This document shows, piece after piece, positions 43,434 to 53,755 of a stretch of 64,000 bases of DNA. The notes beneath the pieces are model-generated. The model was given only the letters and a program-made list of their open reading frames with translations. It was not told the DNA's origin and searched no databases. Each line of letters opens with the position of its first letter. Positions within the stretch are counted from its first letter, which is position 1. A program made the translations under genes and the position numbers. Source of the stretch: Candidatus Jettenia sp. AMX2 (GTDB lineage: Bacteria; Planctomycetota; Brocadiia; Brocadiales; Brocadiaceae); the NCBI GenBank assembly GCA_030583665.1, contig CP129469.1, forward strand, positions 3,215,043 to 3,279,042, given 5' to 3'.

Positions 43434-44680
43434 GATTCATTGATTTATTTGCAGGAGCAGGTGGTTTCGCAGAAGGTTTTAAAAGGGCTGGTTTCGAACC
43501 CGTTGCACTTGTTGAGTCTGAACCCGCAGCATGTTTTACTTTAAAAACAAGGCTTTCCTATCATTATCTCAAAGAGAATAACAAGTTGGATATTTATATT
43601 AGATACCTTAAAGGAGAAATAAACAGAAAACAACTTTATTCGAATGTTCCTTCATTTATTTTGGAATCTGTAATTAATCTGTCCATTAGTAATGAAAATA
43701 ACTCTAAGATTTTCCGGATAATAGAAAAATTTGTTGGGAAGAAAGATATAGATGTGATAGTAGGAGGCCCTCCCTGTCAGGCATATTCTTTAGTAGGACG
43801 GGCAAGAGACAGAAACGGAATGCGGGATGATCCAAGAAATCATCTGTACGTCCAGTATGGAAGATTCCTAAAGAAATATAGTCCAAAGTTATTTATTTTT
43901 GAGAATGTAACCGGGTTACTTTCGGCAGAAAAAGGAAAATATTTCGAAAATATTAAGTCAGATTTCAGAAGTTTGGGATATATAGTTGAACCATTTAATG
44001 TAAATGCAAAGAATTTTGGTGTGCTTCAGAACAGAAAAAGGGTAATTATTATAGGATGGAAAAAAGATTTGAGTCTATCGCTTAAACAACTTAAAGATCA
44101 GCAAGGGGTGGAATACGAAGTCTGGAAAATTTTTGAAGACTTACCTAAATTAAGCGCGGGAGAAGGCAAAGATAAATATTATGAATATGCTAACGAGATC
44201 AATGATTATCTGTGCTTTGCAAAAATAAGAAATGGTCTTGATGTCCTGACGCAACATGTTACAAGACCACACACAGAGCAGGATAAAGAAATTTATCGTA
44301 TTGCTATTAAAAAATGGAAAAGACGCAAAGAAAGGCTTGGTTATAACGATCTTCCGGAAAGGCTTAAAACCCACAAAAACAGGAATGCTTTCCTCGACAG
44401 ATTTAAGGTTGTAGCCGATGACATGCCGCATTCACAAACAGTTGTTGCACATATTGCCAAAGACGGGCACTATTATATTCACCCTGACATAGAACAGAAT
44501 CGTTCAATATCAGTTCGGGAAGCTGCCAGGCTTCAGTCATTTCCTGATGATTATTATTTTGAGGGAGTAAAAGAGGGGAAAAACAGAACAACTGCATTTA
44601 AACAAATTGGGAATGCCCTGCCGCCCCTTATGGTAGAAAAAATTGCAGCAACAATAAAACGTCTTTTACTTAATTGCTAA
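43430..44680 (+). CDS. DNA (cytosine-5) methyltransferase, DrmMII candidate
   Basis: This 416-residue intact C5 MTase starts with motif I FIDLFAGAGGFAEGFKRAGF. Motif IV GGPPCQAYSLVGRARD holds the catalytic PCQ Cys. ENVTGLL (motif VI), QNRKRVIIIGW (VIII), and SVREAARLQSFPDDY and QIGNALPP (IX-X) follow. The target-recognition domain lies at about 260-330. Context (vsr overlap, drmE-like gene 26 bp downstream, DrmB fragment after restoring the inversion) suggests it is the host-modification enzyme of a class 2 DISARM-like system. Confidence 0.9.
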   Translation: MRFIDLFAGAGGFAEGFKRAGFEPVALVESEPAACFTLKTRLSYHYLKENNKLDIYIRYLKGEINRKQLYSNVPSFILESVINLSISNENNSKIFRIIEKFVGKKDIDVIVGGPPCQAYSLVGRARDRNGMRDDPRNHLYVQYGRFLKKYSPKLFIFENVTGLLSAEKGKYFENIKSDFRSLGYIVEPFNVNAKNFGVLQNRKRVIIIGWKKDLSLSLKQLKDQQGVEYEVWKIFEDLPKLSAGEGKDKYYEYANEINDYLCFAKIRNGLDVLTQHVTRPHTEQDKEIYRIAIKKWKRRKERLGYNDLPERLKTHKNRNAFLDRFKVVADDMPHSQTVVAHIAKDGHYYIHPDIEQNRSISVREAARLQSFPDDYYFEGVKEGKNRTTAFKQIGNALPPLMVEKIAATIKRLLLNC

Positions 44681-44706
44681 TCATCCTTTTTTTGGACTGA
44701 GCAACA

Positions 44707-46879
44707 GTGGGTCAAGAATTAATTCAGAAACTTAGATATTCTTATACTGGAAAGCATGAGACCTACCCGTTGCCATTACCTCTGAAAGATTCACTTCAAC
44801 TCATCACTGAATTTTTTAAGCACAGCACAACAAACAAACTTTGCCTTGTATTCCCTTCAAAGGAATATGCAGCACAATGGCTTTCCGTTCCCTTAGCTTT
44901 AGATTTAATTAAGTCTGATTACATGCAATATTCCAATGATATTTATAATGCTTATAAAAAATACAAAAAAGGGGATCGGTTGATTCTCAACAATGATGCG
45001 ATTGTTGAGTGGTCTAGAGCGGAATCCGGTTTCATTTATTTTAAACATAAACCAAACAAGAATAATGAGGAAGAAATCGGTGTTCTTCTAAAAAATATTT
45101 ATAAACTGCAACCTGCACCAAAGGGTCGATATTCCCTATCTTCCTATGATAGGGTGAGAAAAGCGATATCTTCGAGTTCAGGCTCACCGATTGATAGTCT
45201 TTTGGAAATAAAGACATATGGCAATAAACTATTTCAAAAGAAGTGCCTCTGTCTGACAAGTAAATTTAAATCTTTTGATGATTCAATTGCTAATGTTTTA
45301 TTAAATGATGCTAAGATTTCTGATTATTTCAAAGATGGCAGAATAGATGAAAATGGAAATATAGAGGAGAAATGTCCGCTTCTCATCTCAAATAATTTTT
45401 CCAGTCTTATTCTCTATTTGGCTCAAACTAATCAGGTTTCAACTATTCTTATTGATGGCTTCGATGCCATAACTTCGAGAAGCAATTTTTCAGATATAGA
45501 CAGAAGGTTCAATATTCCAACTATTCTTATTACCGATCTTTCGGAAATTGAAACTTTTGAAGATATAAAAAACTTTGGATTTGAGTTTTTCAATTTCACG
45601 AAAGAGAATATTACAATTAAAGAGTCCGGCAATCAATCACCGTTTTATATCTTTGAAAAGAAACTCAGTAACTATGTTTCGTTCAAATTTGAAAGAGAAA
45701 TTTGCAGCAATACAGAACTTGAATCTGTTTCACAAATACTTCACTCACTTCCCAAAGATGATTCAGACGAGAATTTGAATGTTCTCAAAGTTTCGTTAAT
45801 TCAGCTTTCTAATTTGCTTTCAAGAATTTGTCATGTTCTAAATGAACCAGAGATTTCTTATTACACTCAGAAGTTAAACAATATTGAAACGCATTTTTCA
45901 ATTTGCAAATTATGGTTAGGAGATTCAAACAAACCGATTCAAGAATGTATTTCCCTTCTCAAATCTGTTATTGAAAAGTTTTCATCAACGCCATCTGAGA
46001 AGTGTGCAAGGCTGAAAGAGTTAATGGATACAAACCACTATGATTTCATCATTTGCCCAACCGAAGATGAATCTAAAGCACTAAATAACTTTCTTAATAC
46101 ATCTGTATATACATATAGGCCGCAAGTGATATCCGTTTCTAATGTAAGCGGCAATTTACTTTCAAATAGACCAATAAAAGCGATTCTAACGGGTTGGCCA
46201 AAATCTAACAATATCAATAGAATTCTTTCCTCGTTTCTTTTCTCAAAACTCACGGTTTTGTTTTACCAATTTGAGAACAAGTATTACAATTCCTTGCAAA
46301 GAAGGAACAGGAAATACACTGAGAATATAAGATCAACGATAAACAGCAAAGGCATTCGTTCAGAAGCTGGATCAAAAAAGCCAAAAGGATTTGATGATTT
46401 TTATTCAGTGGATGAAGTTGGAGAAACAACTCCAGAAAGTTCATTTGACATTGTTGAGTTTGAACTGAAACTTGACAATAACCGATATTCAAGATACGCA
46501 GCAAAAGGAGATATTGCTGAGAGTTGTAAAGCAAAGCGAATTGAATTTGAAAACAATACTTTTATATATGCAACAGAGTCACATAAGTTCATTGTGATAA
46601 ATGAATTGATTGATTCAGCCAAACAAAACCCGAGGATTCACATAAAATAATTTGAAACACTTCAAACAGGCGATGTAATTGCATTCATCAATACAGATAG
46701 AGATGTTTTGGTTGAATTAGTCCAGAGGAATACAAAACCGGATGAATTAGAGGCAGTTAAAAAATGGACTGACTTGTGGAAAAATCTTTTGAGCGAATAC
46801 TATACTTCAATTGGCAATAACTTCAAAAGATTAGTTGAGGATTTGAGAAAATATGAATGCAAAAGACATGAAGTTACAA
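44707..46879 (+). pseudogene. drmE: DrmE-like DISARM protein, in-frame TAA and cut by IS
   Basis: GTG 44707 opens 647 codons to TAA 46648-46650; the same frame then continues (FETLQTGDVIAFINTDRD..) through 46879, where IS copy B interrupts it. The protein begins RYSYTGKHETYPLPLPLKDS and has LCLVFPSKEYAAQWLSVPLAL and ILIDGFDAI strands, with no classical enzyme motif. I assign it as DrmE-like from its position after a C5 methyltransferase and, once restored, before a DrmB fragment, plus size. The continuation at 38618-38467 is in frame. AAA-TAA may be a true nonsense mutation. A Druantia-type identity is the main alternative. Confidence 0.55.
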
Positions 46880-48723
46880 CTGACATTCAAGAGGTTTTTT
46901 TCTTCTTAAGCAGAAGAAATCGTTTTTAATGATTGATAGATTGCAGTATCAAAGGCGAAATAATTCAGAATATCCTCATGCAGTTGCGTAAAATTGGTAA
47001 CCTGCTTAAAGACAGACTCACCAAGAGAGACAACAACCACAGCTATTCCTCTCATATTTTGAAACAGTACTCTCCCTGTTGGATTATCAGTTAGTCCCTT
47101 ATTACCCGGTATGCTCTTCTGATCCCTTTTCAGTGACTGTCTTATCTGCCGTTGCATCAGCGTATATACCATAAGGGCTACCAGATAAACAAATCCTAAG
47201 ACCGCAATTCTCTTTGGATCCTTCAGGAAGATAGGAGCTACTGCTGCAGGATTCTTAGCCCATTTAAAGTTTGTCTCCACTGAAGACTGTCCCTTGTATG
47301 CCTTCAGAATCTCTGCATCAGTCATCCGGGAAGAATCCAAAATATTCGTTACCAGAATGAATTTGTTCAGTCTTTGCTTACTCTGAGAGAGGTGCTCAGC
47401 GTCTTCCTGAAAAGAGAGATTTACTGTCCAACTCTCCCTCTGGGGAAGTTGTTCTCCTGCTCTTGGTCGGCCTCTGTGCTGTCTTTTTTCAATAACCGTT
47501 CTCTTCTCCCTCTCAAAGCCCAACCTATGATAGTCTACCTTGATCTGTTTTCTGAGTTTATCAATTTCCCTCAGCGCATCCTCCTCACAAGCAAATTCCC
47601 TTTTCTGTATCCCCTGAGAAAGTTTCGTAAGCCCCTGATATTCCTTTTCTTTCTTTGCCTTCCATACCCTTTCTTTCTGTTTCTGAAGGGCGGTTGATTC
47701 CACTACCACAAACCTCATCTGCCTGTGTCTTTGCTCTGCGTTGTCTGTCTTATAGACATAAGGTGCTATCAGAGAAAACCCCCGGTACTCTTCATATTCT
47801 CCTTTTCTCCTACCTGGGGTAGTCAAAAGAATCTCTGATGGCTTATCCTCCTTGAGTATCTCCTCATACATCCCTACCGTTTTTGGCATCAAACTGATAA
47901 AAGAAATCCCCTGCTCAAAGGCCATCTCTACGGTTGGGGCAGAAAAAAATTTACTATCCGAAACAAGGATGCTCCGGGAAATATCCGGCACTATCTCTCG
48001 CAATGTTTCCAGGTTAAACCGGTTCTCCGTGCTGTCAGAGGTGTTCCCCGAGGTAATCCTTCCTGTAAGAGGAACTCCCCCATCTCCACTAACCGTCATT
48101 CCAAATAGTACTTGCTTGAGGTCTGTTCTCTTATCCTTACTATGTCCATACGTAATTCTCGGAATGTCATCCCCATCTTCTTCTTGCTCATAAGCACCGT
48201 ACAGGCTAATACTGGTAGTATCAAAATGCAGCTTCTCCAGTCCTAGCGAGTATTTCATGATAGCTTTTGCTATGAGCTTTGAATACAACATTCCCAAACC
48301 GGCTTCCCACATCTGATCCAGTGCCGCCCCTAACCGGTTATCATGGAATGACTCGGCCTTAATCTGTTTCTGGAAAACAATCTCGGTATCATAGTCACCC
48401 AATACTTCTGAGACTTTGTACAGAGCATGCTGACCGGTCAGGATTGACAAGACCATTGCCTGGAGACATTCTCCGGTACTTACACAATTGAGTTTGTGAG
48501 AATCAACCAGTTCGTCGATAATCTGACCAATTTCCAGGTATCGCATACAAGCTGATACCAAAGGAAGGTGATCAAGTCTCTTGGTAGTTAGAATTTCAAA
48601 AGATTCACTCCCCTGCATACCTTTTCCTTTCTTTTCTGAAGGTTTTTACCGGGTAGATTAATCTATCTTCCTAAAAAATCAATTAAATTTTATCTTTTCT
48701 CTGAAAAACCTCTTGAATGTCAG
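46880..48723 (-). mobile_element. IS1634-like element, copy B (minus orientation)
   Basis: 1,844 bp, same termini as copy A, inverted relative to it. Flanks are TTACAA (left) and ATAAAA (right), which pair with copy A's flanks rather than with each other. It separates the drmE-like fragment from the PLD-SNF2 helicase pseudogene. Confidence 0.93.
46906..48618 (-). CDS. IS1634-family transposase (copy B)
   Basis: 570 residues, residue-for-residue identical to the product of copy A, with the same start context. Perfect identity over this length indicates very recent duplication or ongoing gene conversion, and makes the pair an efficient substrate for homologous recombination. Confidence 0.93.
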   Translation of the reverse strand: MQGSESFEILTTKRLDHLPLVSACMRYLEIGQIIDELVDSHKLNCVSTGECLQAMVLSILTGQHALYKVSEVLGDYDTEIVFQKQIKAESFHDNRLGAALDQMWEAGLGMLYSKLIAKAIMKYSLGLEKLHFDTTSISLYGAYEQEEDGDDIPRITYGHSKDKRTDLKQVLFGMTVSGDGGVPLTGRITSGNTSDSTENRFNLETLREIVPDISRSILVSDSKFFSAPTVEMAFEQGISFISLMPKTVGMYEEILKEDKPSEILLTTPGRRKGEYEEYRGFSLIAPYVYKTDNAEQRHRQMRFVVVESTALQKQKERVWKAKKEKEYQGLTKLSQGIQKREFACEEDALREIDKLRKQIKVDYHRLGFEREKRTVIEKRQHRGRPRAGEQLPQRESWTVNLSFQEDAEHLSQSKQRLNKFILVTNILDSSRMTDAEILKAYKGQSSVETNFKWAKNPAAVAPIFLKDPKRIAVLGFVYLVALMVYTLMQRQIRQSLKRDQKSIPGNKGLTDNPTGRVLFQNMRGIAVVVVSLGESVFKQVTNFTQLHEDILNYFAFDTAIYQSLKTISSA

Positions 48724-48810
48724 ATAAAACTGCCTGGATAGCTTTAAGTTAACGTATAGAAATTTCAATCGCACGTGTTAAAAGATACCGTAGGCCTACT
48801 TTATGACTAA

Positions 48811-51800
48811 CTACGTTACTAACTCAAAATTGTCCAAATCATGCACCTGTTTCGACTGTGGAATCAATAGCGCTCCGCGGTCTGAAGTGAGTTTTTGGTT
48901 GCTGCGTTTTTTGAATACATGGCATATTGTATCCACGGCTTTTTTGAGTAATTCCGTATATTTACTCATCTCCTCACCGTCCCTGGTTTCTGTATTGAAT
49001 AATTCACAAAGCTTCTCATAAGGTTCTTTGCGCCCCTGACACATCAGACGGTAGATTTCCAATATCTGCTTGGCATTGGTGTAGTTGAAACGGACCGTTC
49101 CATCTTCCCGAATATAAACCAAAAAGTATGGCTGCAATGGGTTTACTTCTTCGTTACCATCTGTGTCGCCTTTTTGCTTCAGACAATATATTGTCCCTGG
49201 TTTGATAATTTCTTTTTCCGCAGCACTAAAGCGGCTTTTATCTGAATATTGTGTGTGGACGCCTGATGTTGAAGGCACAACGGAATATAAACCTAAGGGG
49301 GCTTCTTCCAGTTTTTTACGGTTGTTTTCCAAAAATTTGAGTAATTCTATCCGGAAATCATCTAAGGTAAAGTCGGTTAGTGAGATACTCTCGTGCATTT
49401 CTTCTAAATCAAGCACTTCATTCTTTAGTTTTTTCAGTTGCCGGTTGCGGTATCTCAGATCATCGGTGATAAGTTCTTCAATCTGCTCGGTATTCAGGAT
49501 ATTATCATCCCCTGTCGCGGTAACATCTGCGAGGGCCATGCGGGCTTCTACCCGTTCTTTCAGGTTGATGTAATTATCGAGGTCTTTGGTAGGCCAGAAG
49601 TTTACCAGTTGGATTTTGTCGTTTTTACTTCCCAGCCGGTCAATACGGCCAAGACGCTGAATGATGCGAACAGGATTCCAGTGAATGCGTAATTAACCAG
49701 AAAATCGCAATCCTGTAAATTCTGCCCTTCGCTGATGCAGTCGGTAGCTATTAAGATATCAATCTCGCCTTCCTGCGGCATTGATTTTATTAATTTTCTG
49801 CATTTTGAAATAGGAGAGAAATTGGCGAGGATGTTTGAGAAATCATTTTTGCCAAAGGTGGTTTGTGTGCTGCTGCCTGTCACTAATGCAATATTCAGCA
49901 TGAAATCTTTTTTAACCCAATCCACCAGGCAATCATAAAGGTATTGAGCCGTATCTGCAAATGCTGTGAAAACAAGTATTTTTTTGTTTCCATTGTTAAG
50001 TGGCTGTCTGACCTTTTCTTCAATCAGTTTTTTAATGCCTTTGAGTTTTGTATCCCGGCTGGGGTCTATATCTTTTGCCCGCAGGTATAAATCATATAAG
50101 GCGTCTTTGTCTGTTTTCAGATCGTTTAGCCAATCTTCGAGTTGCAAATCCGCTAAATCGAATTTTAATTTTCTTCCTACCTGCCATTGTTGAAGATCAT
50201 CGGTATTTTCTTCTAATTCGTCTTCATCGGGTTCCAGCGTCTCCAAAGATTCGTCCTGCGATTTGGCATTTGATTTCAAAAATTCACGGATTTTGTTTTC
50301 AAGCTTTTCAATTTTCTGAATCGTTCTGTCCATTGAAATCTCAAATGATTCAATGGAACTTTCCAGACGTTTCAGGAAGTTTACTTTCATCATCCCGATA
50401 AGGAAGTGCTCACGGTCGCTCTGCTTAAAGGCAAGGACTTCAGTCCCGGCTAACGCCTCTTATTTTTGTTTCTTTTCTTCCTTCACATAAGCTGAGGGAT
50501 TAAATACTGAAAGTTTGTATTGCAGGATTTTTTTGTTCAGTGCATCATAAGTAAAAAAGCGGTCTTTTGTGTCAATATTAGGGTAAATAGAATGTGGTTT
50601 TAATCGTTCCGGGAATTGTCCTATGGCGTTAATATGGTAAAAGCCCTTTATATGCTTTCTACTCCGTGCAATAGTGAGTTCGTCCAGTAATTTGAAGAAG
50701 GAGGAATCAAGGCGTTCCATTAATTGTTTGACTGTTCTCTCCGGATTCTTTTTATGGTCGGCCCAAAGGGTAAACTGTGTTTGGGCATTTTTGAGTGTAA
50801 GGGCGATGTCTTTTATTTGTGTACTCTCAAAGAGCGCATCATTTTTGCCTTCCGTGATAAGGGAGATTTGATTTCTTAAATCACGAAGGTTATTGTTAAC
50901 CGGTGTGGCAGAAAGCATGAGTACCCTGGTTTTTACTCCCGATTTGATGATTTTTTCCATCAGCCATTTGGCGCGGTTCATTTTTATGGTGCCGTCATCT
51001 TTGGTCTTTTCCATCGGATTACCGCGAAAATTATGAGACTCATCGATAACTACCAAATCATAGGCACCCCAGTTAAAGTTTTCGAGGTCTATGCCGTTTG
51101 CATCGGATTTGCCTGTTATTCTGCCGAGGTCTGTATGGTACAGGACGGCATAGGTAAACCGGTCCCTCGTAAATGGATTCAGCACGTTGTTTTGGCTTGC
51201 CTGATAGATTATCCAGTTAGCCGAGAGTTTTTTCGGGCAGAGCACCAGTACCCGGTAATTCAGTAGTTCAAAATAATGGATTACCGCTAACGCCTCAAAT
51301 GTTTTACCCAGGCCAATGCTGTCCGCTATAATACAGCCATTGTGTTTCAGGATTTTGTTGATAGCTCCTTTTACTCCGTCTTTCTGGAAGTCGTACAGCA
51401 TATTCCAGATTTCACTTTCAAAAAATCCGGTACGTTCGTTCAGTAAGCCGCCGGGCTTTTGTTCATCAAGATATTTCTCAAAGATATGGAACAAGGTCTT
51501 GAAGTAGATAAACTCAGGTTCATTTTCAACGTAAAGTTGTTCGAGATATTTAAGCACCCCGGCTTTAACATCTTCAACTAATCCTGTGGTGTCATTCCAT
51601 AAGACATTGAACCAGTTCCTTAAATCGTCTAAATCTCTCCTGTCCTGAATGATCATATTCAATTCAATATTCGGACTTCCGCCCATCCCGAGTCCATTAA
51701 CCGTAAAATTGGAACTTCCCACAACTGCTTCTTTAATCCCGTTTGGATTTTCCATCAGGTAAAGCTTGCCGTGCAGGAAGTTGGGTTTAACCATTGATTT

Positions 51801-52133
51801 GATATCTACCTTTTCTTTAATCCAGTCAGAACATTCTCTGGAAATGGATTTTTGCCTTAAGCGGCTTTCAATGGGAATAACCAGTTTATCGTCTTCAATT
51901 CTGAAGTCACGTTTATTGGTTTTTGCAGGGTCAAGGGATTTAATAAAGGTTGGTTCGCCAAAGAGAAAATTGAGGTGATCTATTTGATCAAGTTGGTTTT
52001 TTAATTGTTTATAGGCGTAAATAGTAAAATATGCCGAGACTATTGATACAGCATCCCCTTGTCTCACATTATTAATAAGGAATTGACCAAGTGAGCCGTT
52101 TTTGTGATTGTCACAGATTGACGTAATATTCAT
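48811..52133 (-). pseudogene. PLD nuclease-SNF2 helicase fusion, broken by a stop and a frameshift
   Basis: About 1,107 codons from ATG 52133. Residues 1-180 form a phospholipase-D-like domain (FLHGKLYLMENPNG is an HxK motif, VGSSNFTVNGLG its tail). Walker A is IADSIGLGKTFEALAVI, DEAH-box VVIDESHNFRG, motif III LMLSATPVNNN. A TAA at 50460-50462 (KKQK-stop-EALAG) interrupts, then the helicase C domain continues (ILVFTAFADTAQYLYDC, ATDCISEGQNLQDCDFLVNY). A one-base deletion near 49690 shifts the frame in motif VI; the correct continuation HWNPVRIIQRLGRIDRLGS reads through to 48811. Such PLD-SNF2 proteins occur in defence islands. Two lesions make it non-functional unless they are sequencing errors. 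Confidence 0.85.
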
Positions 52134-52247
52134 CTGCTCTATTCCCTTTATCCTCTCCAACTATGGGAAGTGATTGTATCTAAATTATAGATGTTTTGCT
52201 ATTATAATAATTCTGATTTATTTTGTAGCCACCCAGGTAGTTTTACA

Positions 52248-52625
52248 TCAACAGGATAATAACGAAACGTACCCGATATCTTGAGCATTATTTAATTCTC
52301 TTATGATTTTACAAATGAGAGGTTTCACAGTTGGGATTATGTCTTTTATGGTTCGCCAGATAAGGCTATATTTAACTCCAAAGTAAAAGTGGATAAGTCT
52401 ATCCCTCATTCCAGCCATTTCTTTCCATGGTATTTCAGGATACTTACTCCTGATTGTCTCTGGCACATTTTTTGTGGCTTCACCAATTATCTCAAATTTT
52501 CTTATCACAGCACTTGATACCATATCATTTTTCTGGAAATTATCAAAGTCTATGCCTTTAACAAATCTCTCAATAGCCTCCATTGCCTCGAGTATATCTT
52601 TTAGATAGAGGGTATAATCTCTCAT
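52248..52625 (-). CDS. hepT: HepT-like toxin (DUF86, HEPN RNase)
   Basis: The product is 125 residues, all-helical, with RDRLIHFYFGVKY, the RX4-6HxY HEPN RNase motif, near residue 78, and DFDNFQKNDMVSSAVIRKFEIIGEATKNV. It overlaps mntA by ATGA. HepT is inactivated by polyadenylylation of its motif tyrosine by MntA. Confidence 0.92.
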   Translation of the reverse strand: MRDYTLYLKDILEAMEAIERFVKGIDFDNFQKNDMVSSAVIRKFEIIGEATKNVPETIRSKYPEIPWKEMAGMRDRLIHFYFGVKYSLIWRTIKDIIPTVKPLICKIIRELNNAQDIGYVSLLSC

Positions 52626-52936
52626 AAGTAAGCTGCCTCTTTTAAAATACTGTCTTTAATTTCTTTTCTAATAGCGCTTTCAGGAACAACATCAACATGA
52701 CAATTTAACTTTTCTTCCAGGAATAAAGAGATGCCTGTTAAATCTAAAAGATTAGCTCCTTCATCAAATTCAACCAATACATCAATGTCACTTCCATTTT
52801 TTTGCTCACCTCTTACATAAGAGCCAAAAATACCTTTAACTTCACATTTATACCGTTGTCGTATTTCTATTTTTAAATCAGATAGTATGCGAAGAATTTC
52901 GCTAACCTCCTTCACGTTTTTCTGGTACATTTCCAT
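52622..52936 (-). CDS. mntA: MntA-like nucleotidyltransferase antitoxin
   Basis: The product is 104 residues. GIFGSYVRGEQKNGSDIDVLVEF near residue 36 is the GSX10DxD minimal nucleotidyltransferase motif, and LNCHVDVVPE the third acidic strand. It AMPylates HepT. It starts in the end of a decayed restriction-modification fragment. Confidence 0.92.
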   Translation of the reverse strand: MEMYQKNVKEVSEILRILSDLKIEIRQRYKCEVKGIFGSYVRGEQKNGSDIDVLVEFDEGANLLDLTGISLFLEEKLNCHVDVVPESAIRKEIKDSILKEAAYL

Positions 52937-53180
52937 TATTTACCTCCATGTTTCGAAATGTGTTACGCGTGATTTTATCTTTTTTTCCCAAATATTTAAT
53001 CTCCTCTGGTGTAAAGCCATAGAGTTTATAAACCATATCATCGATTTCCCGCTCAAGGACAGAAGTGTTGATATCGCGGAGTCTTTTTTCTTCGCAGTTA
53101 GGATTTGACAACGAGGGTAATAAAGGGCTGCCGGGCTTTTAAATCAATATCTTTTACCGGTAGTTTATCAATGTGATACT
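52902..53180 (-). pseudogene. C-terminal fragment of a type II/IIG restriction-modification enzyme
   Basis: Two frames together resemble Eco57I-family C-termini: HIDKLPVKDIDLKARQPF up to a stop near 53105, then VLEREIDDMVYKLYGFTPEEIKYL in another frame. The latter is the classical closing helix of these enzymes. No catalytic part remains. It is separated from the N-terminal scrap at 41410. Confidence 0.6.
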
Positions 53181-53228
53181 TAATAATTGTCTTCTAATTC
53201 TTTCATAATATTTTCTGAGCCATTTTCT

Positions 53229-53465
53229 TTATTTACGGTTTCTTTGCGATTCGTTCCTTTCAACCTCTATATCTTTTTCCTCTAAGTATGAAAATTCAAA
53301 ACCGAGTATTTCCATAATTTCAAGTAAGGCTTCTTCTAATTCCATAATTTCTGCAGCCTTTCTCAAACTTATCAGACGTACACTTAAGGCGCCCAAAACC
53401 AGGAGAAATTTCTCCTTTGTTTTTTCGTCATGAAAAAATGGTATTTCATCAACTATTTTCAACAT
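53229..53465 (-). CDS. UPF0175-like antitoxin protein
   Basis: The product is 78 residues from ATG 53465 after GGAGGTGA. SLRKAAEIMELEEALLEIMEILGFEFSYLEEKDIEVE resembles the UPF0175 helix-turn-helix of PIN-type toxin partners. No PIN toxin follows; the next frame is the R-M fragment, so this is probably an orphan. Confidence 0.5.
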   Translation of the reverse strand: MLKIVDEIPFFHDEKTKEKFLLVLGALSVRLISLRKAAEIMELEEALLEIMEILGFEFSYLEEKDIEVERNESQRNRK

Positions 53466-53755
53466 TAAGTATCACCTCCTCTTTTGCCCTATGATAGGTA
53501 TCCAACGTACTTATTTTGGCAACCAGGCGTAGCGTAATGGAAATGTTTCGTGACCTGAAATTTTATATTTGGCCTGATGTTTCATTTTTTACTTTGAAAA
53601 ACACCATTTTAATATGATAAAGACTACGATTAACCATTTCACATAGACCTTGTTAACAAGTTTATAAGAATACTGGCATTTTTACAAAGTAACTTCAGGT
53701 ACTTTACACACATGATTTGTTATTGTCAAGTTATAAAATTGCTTCGGAAAAGACC
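53446..53755 (-). repeat. About 315-bp duplicated segment, copy 2
   Basis: On the minus strand this repeats 41593-41911: the ACTTGACAATAACAAATCATG start, TAAACTTGTTAACAAGGT, a DUF4007 stub (GHETFPLRYAWLPK then stop) and the antitoxin start. Here the antitoxin gene is complete, while in copy 1 it is truncated. Confidence 0.75.

Larger units (their letters stand above)
40463..46879. other. 6,417-bp segment inverted between the two IS1634-like copies
   Basis: Left flank of copy A ends TTGTAA; left flank of copy B ends TTACAA, its reverse complement. Right flank of copy A starts TTTTAT; right flank of copy B starts ATAAAA, again its complement. Flipping the segment restores a 6-bp target duplication around each element, rejoins the drmE-like frame and places higBA through drmE on the minus strand with the rest of the island. 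Confidence 0.88.

Noticed and set aside
38619-48723. A composite transposon bounded by the two IS1634-like copies
   Set aside because: A composite transposon would share one target duplication at its outer ends; here the outer flanks TTGTAA and ATAAAA differ, while the swapped inner/outer pairs match, so two independent insertions plus inversion explain it better.
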